Positions 1 to 5,324 of a stretch of 6,416 nt of DNA are shown here, piece by piece. Source of the DNA: Rhodospirillales bacterium (GTDB taxonomy: Bacteria; Pseudomonadota; Alphaproteobacteria; UBA828); contig JAPOPO010000526.1 in NCBI GenBank assembly GCA_026712885.1, positions 1 to 6,416 on the forward strand. Reading direction: 5' to 3'. The first letter of the stretch is position 1, and the number at the start of each line of letters is the position of its first letter. Below the pieces are notes generated by a model. That model was not told the origin of the DNA and searched no databases. It worked only from the letters and a program-made list of their open reading frames with translations. Both the position numbers and the translations under genes were made by a program.

Positions 1-152
1 ATTTTGAGTTCTTCGATAGCCTGACGCGGAAAGTTTTCATCAGCATAGAACCGCGCAACGGCCCGTCGAGCCAACGCATCCGCGATTTCCCGCGCCTCGC
101 GAGCGCTCGGGGGCTCGATCTCTACCAGTTCCTCAACGTTTCTCCAGACCAT
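1..152 (-). CDS. DUF5615 PIN-like protein, 5' part only (gene continues past the left edge)
   Basis: Reading leftward from an ATG at 152, 50 codons are open to the window edge. The protein begins MVWRNVEELVEIEPPSAREA and then, from about residue 34, shows VARFYADENFPRQAIEELK. The FYADENFP..AIEEL segment is the usual N-terminus of DUF5615 proteins, small PIN/Mut7-C-like domains often found in toxin-antitoxin-type pairs; the Asp-Glu of ADEN is the first acidic site of that fold. In typical members this motif lies within the first few residues, so this protein carries about 33 extra, charged residues (rich in Glu, Arg and Ala). That could be a fused helical segment or an overlong start, but no Met lies between residue 1 and the motif. 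A weak AGGG lies 7 bases before the ATG. G+C by hand count is about 57%, lower than the genes to the right. No antitoxin partner is visible. Nuclease or toxin activity is inferred from the family only, because the C-terminal half is missing. Confidence 0.6.
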   Translation of the reverse strand, partial: MVWRNVEELVEIEPPSAREAREIADALARRAVARFYADENFPRQAIEELK

Positions 153-271
153 AAGTGTCCCTACAATCGCTCAGGATGCCGCGCAAGAACCGTCAGGCGC
201 TAGCTTCGATGGATGCCTTGCGGCTAGATCCGCTAGTTGGAGCGGGCTTCGAAAGAAAATCATTTTCCCGT
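153..271. other. Intergenic gap between the DUF5615 gene and the oligopeptidase B 3' end
   Basis: This gap holds no gene I can support and is only about 55% G+C by hand count. As the 3' flank of the leftward oligopeptidase gene it contains two weak inverted repeats: an AT-rich palindrome GAAAATCATTTTC at 255-267, and CCGCT/AGCGG arms at 230-234 and 241-245 with a 6-base loop. Neither has the GC-rich stem followed by a T-run of an intrinsic terminator, so where oligopeptidase transcription ends is unclear. The promoter of the DUF5615 gene should lie here, or transcription may read through from oligopeptidase, since both genes point left. No clear -35/-10 pair was seen. Confidence 0.5.
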
Positions 272-2362
272 TCAAGCCTTAACCGCGACGGCGAGGACGA
301 AGGCGCAGGCCATCGCCACCTCCACCAGCCGGCGGAAGCGGCCGGAGGCGCCGCCGTGGCCGGCCTCCATGTTGGTGTGCAGCAGCAGAGGGTTGTCGTC
401 GGTCTTGAGCCGGCGCAGTCGCGCCACCCACTTGGCGGGCTCCCAGTAGGTCACGCGCGGATCGGTGAGCCCTGCGGTCGCAAAGATCGCCGGGTAGGCC
501 TTGGCCGTCACGTTCTCGTAAGGCGCGTAGGCCGCGATGGTGCGGTAGGCGTCGGCGTCCTCGATGGGGTTGCCCCACTCCGGCCATTCCGGCGGGGTCA
601 GCGGCAGGTCCCGGTCGCACATGGTGTTGAGCACGTCGACGAAGGGCACCTCGGCGACGATGCTGGCGAAGAGATCGGGCCGCAGGTTGGCGACCGCCCC
701 CATCAGCATGCCGCCGGCGCTGCCGCCGTGCGCCGCGATCCGCGCTTTCGCCGTGTAGCGCTCGGCGATCAGGTGCTCGGCGGCGGCGATGAAGTCGGCG
801 AAGGTGTTGGTCTTCTTCGCGAGCTTGCCGTCGAGATACCAGCCGTAGCCGCAGTCCGAGCCGCCCCGGATGTGGGCGATGGCGTAGACGAAGCCGCGAT
901 CCACCAGGCTCAGGCGGTTGGTGGAGAACGCGGCCGGGATCGCGTGGCCGTAGGCGCCGTAGCCGTAGAGGAGCAGCGGCGCCGAGCCGTCGAGCGGGGT
1001 CGTGCGGCGATGGAGCAGCGAGACCGGCACCTCCGCGCCGTCGTGGCTTAGCGCGGTCATGCGACGGGTGACGTAATCGGCGGGGGCGTGACCGCTCGGC
1101 ACCTCCTGGGTCTTGCGCAGGGTGCGGGTGCGGGTGCGCATGTCGTAGTCGAAGGTCTGCGCGGGCGTCGTCATCGAGCTGTAGACGAAGCGGAGCGTCT
1201 GGGTCTCGAACTCGTAGCCGGGCAGGAGCGAGAGGTCGTAGGCCTCTTCTTCGAAGGCGACGGTGTGCGCGTCGCTGGTCGCGAGGTCGGTGACGACGAT
1301 GCGGGGCAGGCCGCCGACCCGCTCCAACCGCACGTGGTGGCCGGCGAAGAGAAGCTGGGCGCGCACGTAGGTTCCGGCCTCGTGCGGGAGCCAATCGCGC
1401 CACGCTGCGCGTTCCGGCGTCTCCAGCGGGGCGGTCATGATCTTGAAGTCGGTCGCACCGCCGGCGTTGGTCAGGATGAAGAGGCGATCGCCGCGAAGGG
1501 CGACGTCGTATTCGATGCCGCGCTCGCGGGCGGCGACGAGGCGGGGCTCGGACTCGGGCGCCGCGGCCTTGATCAGATGGACCTCGGAGGTCGTGTGGTC
1601 GTGGGCCGAGATCATGACGAAGCGCCGGCTCTCCGACTCGCCGAGATCGACGAAAAAGCCGGGGTCGGACTCCTCGTAGACCACCGGATCCTCCCCAGGC
1701 GCGCTGCCGATGCGGTGGCGGCGCACCTGGTAAGGGCGCTGGTTCTCGTCGATCACCGTGTAGAAGACGGTCTCGCCGTCGGCCGCCCAGATGACGGCGC
1801 CGTGGGCGTCCTCGATCGGCCCGTCGATGACCTCGCCGGAGCCGATGTCGCGGACGAAGAGGCGGTAGCGCTCCGAGCCGTTGAGGTCGAGGGTGTAGGC
1901 GAGGCGGCGGTGGTCGTGGCTGTGCTCGCAGTCCCCGATTTTGAAGTAGGGCTGGCCCTCGGCCTCGCGGTTGCCGTCGAGCAGCAGTACCTCCGCCGCC
2001 CGGTCGTCGCGCGGGACGCGGCAGTAGAGCGGATGCTCACCGCCTTCCACGTAACGGCGGTAGTAGGCCCAGTCCCCGTCGGGCGCCGGCACCGAGGAGT
2101 CGTCCTCCTTCATGCGCCCGCGCATCTCGGCCACCAGCACCCCCCTCAGTGCCTCGTGAGGAGCGAGGAAGGCATCGGTGTGCGCATTCTCCGCCTCGAG
2201 ATAGGCTCGGATATCGGGATCGAGCGTCGCGGGCTCGCGCATCACCCTCTGCCAGTCGGCATCCTTGAGCCAGGCGTAGTCGTCGCTGCGCGCGATGCCG
2301 TGCAGCGTCGCCGTGACGGGCTTGCGGGCCGCGATCGGGGGTTTGGGGTCGGGCGCAGGCAT
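272..2362 (-). CDS. ptrB: Oligopeptidase B (protease II), serine peptidase family S9A
   Basis: The 696-residue protein matches the family's usual length of about 680-700. Oligopeptidase B is a cytosolic serine peptidase that cuts short peptides after Arg or Lys. An N-terminal beta-propeller (about residues 75-430) restricts access to a C-terminal alpha/beta-hydrolase domain. The family block YGYGAYG...LVDRGFVYAIAHIRGG is at 466-501, followed by GKLAKKTNTFADF. The catalytic triad is visible: Ser548 in HGGSAGG, Asp634 in GLTDPRV and His669 in EAGHGG. YWEPAKWVARLRRLKTDD at 639-656 closely resembles E. coli PtrB. In the segment thought to hold the acidic S1 residues, E. coli GEFEEWGNP is here PEWPEWGNP (591-599), so one acidic position is Pro. 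There is no signal peptide. I chose ATG 2362 because AAAGG lies 8 bases upstream and the protein then begins like its relatives (MPAPDPKPPIAARKP). An upstream in-frame start at 2500 would overlap the divergent gene and add 46 unrelated residues. The gene is divergent from the M19-like gene. Confidence 0.93.
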   Translation of the reverse strand: MPAPDPKPPIAARKPVTATLHGIARSDDYAWLKDADWQRVMREPATLDPDIRAYLEAENAHTDAFLAPHEALRGVLVAEMRGRMKEDDSSVPAPDGDWAYYRRYVEGGEHPLYCRVPRDDRAAEVLLLDGNREAEGQPYFKIGDCEHSHDHRRLAYTLDLNGSERYRLFVRDIGSGEVIDGPIEDAHGAVIWAADGETVFYTVIDENQRPYQVRRHRIGSAPGEDPVVYEESDPGFFVDLGESESRRFVMISAHDHTTSEVHLIKAAAPESEPRLVAARERGIEYDVALRGDRLFILTNAGGATDFKIMTAPLETPERAAWRDWLPHEAGTYVRAQLLFAGHHVRLERVGGLPRIVVTDLATSDAHTVAFEEEAYDLSLLPGYEFETQTLRFVYSSMTTPAQTFDYDMRTRTRTLRKTQEVPSGHAPADYVTRRMTALSHDGAEVPVSLLHRRTTPLDGSAPLLLYGYGAYGHAIPAAFSTNRLSLVDRGFVYAIAHIRGGSDCGYGWYLDGKLAKKTNTFADFIAAAEHLIAERYTAKARIAAHGGSAGGMLMGAVANLRPDLFASIVAEVPFVDVLNTMCDRDLPLTPPEWPEWGNPIEDADAYRTIAAYAPYENVTAKAYPAIFATAGLTDPRVTYWEPAKWVARLRRLKTDDNPLLLHTNMEAGHGGASGRFRRLVEVAMACAFVLAVAVKA

Positions 2363-2404
2363 GGAAGAGACCTTTTTGGGATGAGAGCGGACTCCTAGCC
2401 CATG

Positions 2405-2432
2405 TCTCCTGCCGCGCCCACCCCGCAGGAGA
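2405..2432. repeat. Perfect 8-base inverted repeat, possible operator or RNA hairpin hiding a Shine-Dalgarno
   Basis: TCTCCTGC at 2405-2412 is the exact reverse complement of GCAGGAGA at 2425-2432, with a 12-base spacer (2413-2424) of C-rich sequence. In rightward RNA the right arm contains AGGAG, 4 bases before an ATG at 2436, and the left arm is its anti-Shine-Dalgarno, so folding would block ribosome entry there. In leftward RNA the arms are also complementary and AGGAG precedes an ATG at 2403, but that frame reads only Met-Gly-stop. As double-stranded DNA it could instead be a dyad operator serving both divergent genes. The repeat itself is certain; its function is inferred. Confidence 0.6.
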
Positions 2433-2435
2433 ACC

Positions 2436-2468
2436 ATGGACATGCAGCGCCCGATCGCGGAGTCATAA
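2436..2468 (+). CDS. Possible 10-residue leader peptide (MDMQRPIAES) before the M19-like gene
   Basis: An ATG at 2436 opens a 10-codon frame, MDMQRPIAES, closed by TAA at 2466-2468. AGGAG (2427-2431) sits 4 bases upstream, close but workable, and forms part of the inverted repeat at 2405-2432. The stop lies 24 bases before the GTG start of the M19-like gene, a layout typical of translated leaders. The peptide has no run of one amino acid, so classical attenuation by charged tRNA is not suggested. A frame this short can arise by chance, and the case rests on its Shine-Dalgarno and hairpin. It is only relevant if the rightward transcript starts upstream of about 2405. Confidence 0.28.
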   Translation: MDMQRPIAES

Positions 2469-2481
2469 CTGGCAGCGGAGA

Positions 2482-2487
2482 GGGAGG
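2482..2487 (+). promoter_or_regulatory. Strong Shine-Dalgarno that fixes the GTG start of the M19-like gene
   Basis: GGGAGG lies 5 bases before GTG 2493, within a purine run from 2479 to 2491. It supports a GTG start here, and no in-frame ATG with a comparable site exists nearby. Confidence 0.8.
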
Positions 2488-2492
2488 AAGGC

Positions 2493-3503
2493 GTGGTCAA
2501 GCCCGACTACGAGCGTATCCATGACGAGGCCATCGTGATCGACGCGGTCTGTCCGCTCATGGTGCACCGCGAGTACATCGACTGGTGGATCGAGGGAGGC
2601 GTCAGCGCGGCGGGCCCCACCGTCGGCGCCTTCGAGCGCGCTGGCCCCACCCTGCGCGCGTTGGGCGATTGGATCCGAGCCATCGATAGGGACCCGAGGC
2701 TCGTCCACATCACGCGCGCCGCAGACTTTGCGACCGCCAAGGCCGCCGGCAAGTTCGGCGTGTTCTTTCACTTCCAGGGGACCGAGCCGATCGAGGACGA
2801 CCTTAACCTGATCGATGCGTACAAGGCCCTGGGCGTCGGCATGATCCAACTCGCCTACAACGTGAAGAACCGAGTGGGCGATGGCTGCGAGGAGCGAACG
2901 GACGCCGGGCTCAGCACCTTCGGTCTCAAGGTGGTCGAGCGTCTCAACGAGGCGCGCATCGTCGTCGATTGCTCCCACACCGGCCACCGCACCACGATGG
3001 AGGCGATCGAGGCATCCTCGCGCCCCGTGGTCTTCTCACATGCGAACCCGAAGGCGGTGCGGGACTCGCGCCGGAACATCACGGACGAGCAGATGAAGGC
3101 GGCCGCCGGGACCGGCGGCCTGGTGGGCATGGTCGGCTTCCCGTCCTTCGTCAGCGCCTCGCCGAGACCCACGCTCGACGAGTTCGTCGACCACATCGAC
3201 TATGCCGTCGGGCTCGTCGGCGCCGATCACGTCGGCCTCGGCCTCGACTATTACCGGGGGCAGGTGCCGGTGGTCGACGACGAAGAGGCCACGCGCATGT
3301 ACGAGCACCGGGTCGCCATCGGCGACTGGCGGCCCGAATCCTATCCGCCGCCGCCCCATCACTTCCCCGACGGGATTGCCACGCCGCGCGACTTTCGCAA
3401 TCTGACCAAGCGCCTGCTGGAGCGGGGCTACAGCGAGCAAACGACGAAGAAGATTCTGGGCGGCAACTGGGTCAGGGTCTTCGGGGAGGTCTGGGGCGAA
3501 TAG
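2493..3503 (+). CDS. Peptidase M19 (membrane/renal dipeptidase) family protein with incomplete metal site
   Basis: This 336-residue protein has the M19 amidohydrolase layout. Family landmarks are DAGLSTFGLKVVERLN (137-152), VVDCSHTG with His162, VVFSHANPKAV with His183, RNITDEQ (194-200), the GLDYYRG Asp252 segment in place of the usual SDFDG, and a closing LGGNWVRVF (322-330). Classical members hydrolyse dipeptides with a two-zinc centre built from an N-terminal His-x-Asp, a bridging Glu and two later His. Here the N-terminal site reads VIDAVCPL (15-22), with Val19 and Pro21 where His and Asp are expected. The bridging Glu site reads HFQGT, giving Gln95. Only the two later His and the Asp remain. 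It may bind one metal, use Cys20, or act on something other than dipeptides. No signal peptide or lipobox is seen, so it is probably cytosolic despite the family name. It leads the block containing mtnK, the RidA-family gene and the aminotransferase. The family call is firm, the substrate unknown. Confidence 0.85.
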   Translation: MVKPDYERIHDEAIVIDAVCPLMVHREYIDWWIEGGVSAAGPTVGAFERAGPTLRALGDWIRAIDRDPRLVHITRAADFATAKAAGKFGVFFHFQGTEPIEDDLNLIDAYKALGVGMIQLAYNVKNRVGDGCEERTDAGLSTFGLKVVERLNEARIVVDCSHTGHRTTMEAIEASSRPVVFSHANPKAVRDSRRNITDEQMKAAAGTGGLVGMVGFPSFVSASPRPTLDEFVDHIDYAVGLVGADHVGLGLDYYRGQVPVVDDEEATRMYEHRVAIGDWRPESYPPPPHHFPDGIATPRDFRNLTKRLLERGYSEQTTKKILGGNWVRVFGEVWGE

Positions 3504-3588
3504 CGAAGGTTGCGCGCCACATGGCAGATTGCGACGCGCGTGCGATCGACTAAGGTCAGGCCGCCCGAGAGCAGAGACCGAGCGAGAC
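3504..3588 (+). other. Leader gap between the M19-like gene and mtnK
   Basis: These 85 bases contain no terminator-like hairpin with a T-run. An ATG at 3521 opens a 10-codon frame, MADCDARAID, ending with TAA at 3551-3553. Its nearest Shine-Dalgarno-like GAAGG (3504-3508) is 12 bases away, so I do not call it a gene. An in-frame TTG at 3529 offers an alternative, longer mtnK start. Confidence 0.4.
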
Positions 3589-4881
3589 TTGAGCGCAGAC
3601 CAACCCGCCATCGTCATTCCCGAGGGCTACCGGCCGCTCGATGTGCATACGCTCGCCCCGTACCTCGCGGAGCAACCGGCGCTCCGCGCGCGCCTCGGCG
3701 GCGATCCTTCGGGCTGGCGGGTGGACGAGGTCGGCGACGGCAACCTGAACCTGGTCTTCATCGTGCGTGGCCCGGCCGGCGGCCTCTGTGTGAAGCAGGC
3801 GCTGCCTTACGTTCGGCTGGTGGGGGAGAGCTGGCCGCTGCCGCTGAATCGGGCCTTCTTCGAGCACGAGGCGCTGGTTGAGCACGGCCGCCATGCGCCG
3901 GGACTTACGCCCGAGATCTACCGTTTCGATCCCGTGCTCATGCTGATCGTGATGGAGCTGCTGGAGCCCCACATCATCATGCGGCGCGGCATGATCCAGG
4001 GCATCCGCTACCCGCGCGCCGCCACCGACGTGGCCGAGTACATGGCGCGGACGCTCTTCTTCACCTCCGACCTCGGGACGAGCGCGGCAGAGAAGAAGGC
4101 ACGCGTCGCTCTCTTCTGCGGCAACGCTGCGCTCTGCAAGCTCACCGAGGACGTAATCTTCACCGAGCCCTACATGGTCCACGACAACAACCGCTGGACC
4201 TCGCCGCAGCTCGACGACCTCGCCGCAGCCTTTCGCGCCGACGCGCCGCTGAAACGCGCCGTCTCCCGCCTCAAGTGCAAGTTCATGGGGAACGCCGAGG
4301 CGCTGATCCACGGCGACCTGCATACCGGCTCGATCATGGTGACGCAGGACGATACCCGCGTGATCGACCCCGAGTTCGCGTTCTACGGGCCGATGGGGTT
4401 CGATACCGGCGCCTTCGTCGGCAACCTGCTGCTCAACTACTTCAGCCAGGACGGCCACGCGACCGAGGCCGACGAACGCACCGCCTACAGGGCGTGGGTG
4501 CTGGAGACGGCCGAGACCTTCTGGCACGCCTTCGCCGAGCGCTACGGCGCCCTCTGGGCCGAGCGCACGGGCGATGCGTATCCCGAGGCGCTCTTCGCCG
4601 GCGAAGAGGGTGCTGCTTCGCTCAGCCTCGCGCGCGACGCCGCCATCGCCGAGCTCTTCACCGACACGCTTCAGTTCGGCGCAGCCAAGATGATCCGGCG
4701 CATCCTGGGGATCGCCCACAACATCGACTTCGAGTGGATCGAGGACCCCGACCGCCGCGCCGCCTGCGAGCGCCCGGCGCTCCTCCTCGGCCGGGAGCTG
4801 CTCGTGAACGCTACCGCGTACGAGACGATCGAGGCCGTCACCGACGCAGCACGGGATTTCCACGCCCGCGCCGGTGCGTGA
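3589..4881 (+). CDS. mtnK: S-methyl-5-thioribose (MTR) kinase
   Basis: MtnK phosphorylates 5-methylthioribose at O1 with ATP, giving MTR-1-phosphate in methionine salvage; the family also accepts 5-deoxyribose. The 430-residue protein follows B. subtilis MtnK closely. It has GDGNLNLVF (49-57) in the nucleotide-binding loop and KQALPYVRLVGESWPL (69-84) with Lys69. The catalytic loop HGDLHTGSI (241-249) contains Asp243. DPEFAFYGPMGFD (260-272) has the Asp-x-Glu metal pair (Asp260, Glu262) that replaces the DFG of other APH-fold kinases. MIRRILGIAH (368-377) carries the Arg-Arg pair known to bind MTR. All active-site positions I can recall are intact. The start is uncertain because no ATG fits. 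TTG 3589 is preferred since it precedes the conserved GYRPLD region, although only a weak GAG-type site precedes it; TTG 3529 would add 20 Arg-rich residues. The usual partner mtnA (MTR-1-P isomerase) is not in the window. A RidA-family gene follows after 58 bases. Confidence 0.93.
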   Translation: MSADQPAIVIPEGYRPLDVHTLAPYLAEQPALRARLGGDPSGWRVDEVGDGNLNLVFIVRGPAGGLCVKQALPYVRLVGESWPLPLNRAFFEHEALVEHGRHAPGLTPEIYRFDPVLMLIVMELLEPHIIMRRGMIQGIRYPRAATDVAEYMARTLFFTSDLGTSAAEKKARVALFCGNAALCKLTEDVIFTEPYMVHDNNRWTSPQLDDLAAAFRADAPLKRAVSRLKCKFMGNAEALIHGDLHTGSIMVTQDDTRVIDPEFAFYGPMGFDTGAFVGNLLLNYFSQDGHATEADERTAYRAWVLETAETFWHAFAERYGALWAERTGDAYPEALFAGEEGAASLSLARDAAIAELFTDTLQFGAAKMIRRILGIAHNIDFEWIEDPDRRAACERPALLLGRELLVNATAYETIEAVTDAARDFHARAGA

Positions 4882-4939
4882 AGCGGCGTTGCCCGCTACC
4901 ATCACTCCAACAACCGAAAACAGGAAACGGAGAGCAACA
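4882..4939 (+). other. Intercistronic gap between mtnK and the RidA gene
   Basis: Immediately after the mtnK stop, AGCGG (4882-4886) and CCGCT (4893-4897) could form a 5-base-pair stem with a 6-base loop. No T-run follows, so this is not a convincing terminator; it could stabilise or punctuate the mRNA. The rest is an A-rich leader ending in the GGAGAG Shine-Dalgarno of the next gene. Confidence 0.35.
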
Positions 4940-5287
4940 ATGACCATCGAACGCTTCGACAAAGGGCCGCGCATGAGCCAGGCGGTTGTGCACGGTGACC
5001 GCGTGTACCTCGCCGGCCAGGTGGCCGACGACACCAGTGAGGACGTCGCCGGCCAGACCCGGCAGGTCCTCGCCAAGATCGACGCCCTGCTGGCCAGAGC
5101 CGGCTCGTCGAAGGAGCAGATTCTCACCGCCAATGTCTGGCTCTCCGACATCCGGACCTTCAACGAGATGAACAGCGTGTGGGACCCCTGGGTCTCCAAG
5201 GAGAACCCGCCCTGCCGCGCCTGTGTCGAGAGCAGGCTGGCGACGCCGGATTACACGGTCGAGATCATGATAGTGGCCGCACGCTAG
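4940..5287 (+). CDS. RidA (YjgF/YER057c/UK114) family protein, YoaB-like
   Basis: This 115-residue cytosolic protein matches the usual one-domain Rid length. Rid proteins form trimers and hydrolyse enamine or imine intermediates, such as 2-aminoacrylate, released by PLP enzymes. Landmarks are the N-terminal VVHGDRVYLAGQVADD (16-31), QTRQVLAKIDALLARAGSSK (39-58), the WLSDIRTFNEMN segment (67-78), and the signature CRACVESRLATPDYTVEIMIVAA (92-114). Arg93 aligns with the catalytic Arg105 of E. coli RidA, and Glu108 is in the conserved VEI strand, so deaminase activity is plausible. It resembles E. coli YoaB more than RidA itself, notably in MNSVWDPWV (77-85) and the ending VEIMIVAA. ATG 4940 is chosen because GGAG (4929-4932) sits 7 bases upstream and the family N-terminus starts here; an earlier ATG at 4874 overlaps mtnK and adds unrelated residues. 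Its position just before an aminotransferase gene suggests it protects against, or speeds turnover of, that enzyme's imine product. Confidence 0.9.
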   Translation: MTIERFDKGPRMSQAVVHGDRVYLAGQVADDTSEDVAGQTRQVLAKIDALLARAGSSKEQILTANVWLSDIRTFNEMNSVWDPWVSKENPPCRACVESRLATPDYTVEIMIVAAR

Positions 5288-5295
5288 CGGCTGCC

Positions 5296-5313
5296 GCGCC
5301 CGGCGAAGGGCGC
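5296..5313 (+). repeat. GC-rich hairpin directly before the aminotransferase Shine-Dalgarno
   Basis: GCGCCC (5296-5301) and GGGCGC (5308-5313) form a perfect 6-base-pair stem with a GGCGAA loop. The stem ends exactly where the AGGAGGG Shine-Dalgarno (5314-5320) begins, which in turn is 4 bases before ATG 5325. There is no T-run, so it is not an intrinsic terminator. It could tune mRNA processing or translation of the aminotransferase relative to the RidA-family gene; that role is inferred. Confidence 0.5.
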
Positions 5314-5324
5314 AGGAGGGACAC

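Larger units (their letters stand above)
2363..2492. promoter_or_regulatory. Divergent intergenic region carrying promoters for ptrB and the rightward block
   Basis: These 130 bases separate two divergent genes and so should hold both promoters. On the + strand TGGACA (2437-2442) is one base from the sigma-70 -35 consensus, and CATAAC (2464-2469) resembles a -10 box. Their 21-base spacing is too long for a standard promoter, so I do not call it one. No convincing pair is visible on the minus strand. The region contains the inverted repeat and mini-ORF listed separately. I recognise no known riboswitch, including the SAM-II type. Confidence 0.45.

Noticed and set aside
230..267. Inverted repeats after ptrB as an intrinsic terminator
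   Set aside because: The stems are short (5-6 base pairs), one is AT-only apart from its ends, and neither is followed by a T-run in the direction of transcription.
155..1051. Open frame of about 298 codons on the + strand over the ptrB 3' half
   Set aside because: It is an antisense shadow of the hydrolase domain with Arg/Gly/Ala-rich sequence and no family motif.
1088..2398. Long open frame (about 436 codons) on the + strand antisense to ptrB
   Set aside because: Its product is low-complexity, rich in Gly, Val, Arg and Ala, with no recognisable domain. The opposite strand encodes a complete oligopeptidase B, and long antisense frames are expected at this G+C.
2437..2469. TGGACA plus CATAAC as a sigma-70 promoter for the rightward block
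   Set aside because: The spacing of 21 bases is outside the usual 16-18, and the boxes overlap the mini-ORF with its own ribosome-binding site.
2363..2500. N-terminal extension of oligopeptidase B by 46 residues to a start at 2500
   Set aside because: It would overlap the divergent GTG start, has no matching family sequence, and ATG 2362 has a better ribosome-binding site.
3521..3553. Second 10-codon mini-ORF MADCDARAID before mtnK
   Set aside because: Its nearest Shine-Dalgarno-like sequence is 12 bases away and no structure surrounds it, so chance is the simpler explanation.
3556..5199. Open frame of about 547 codons on the minus strand across mtnK and the RidA-family gene
   Set aside because: It spans two well-supported genes on the other strand, and its product has compositional bias and no known domain.
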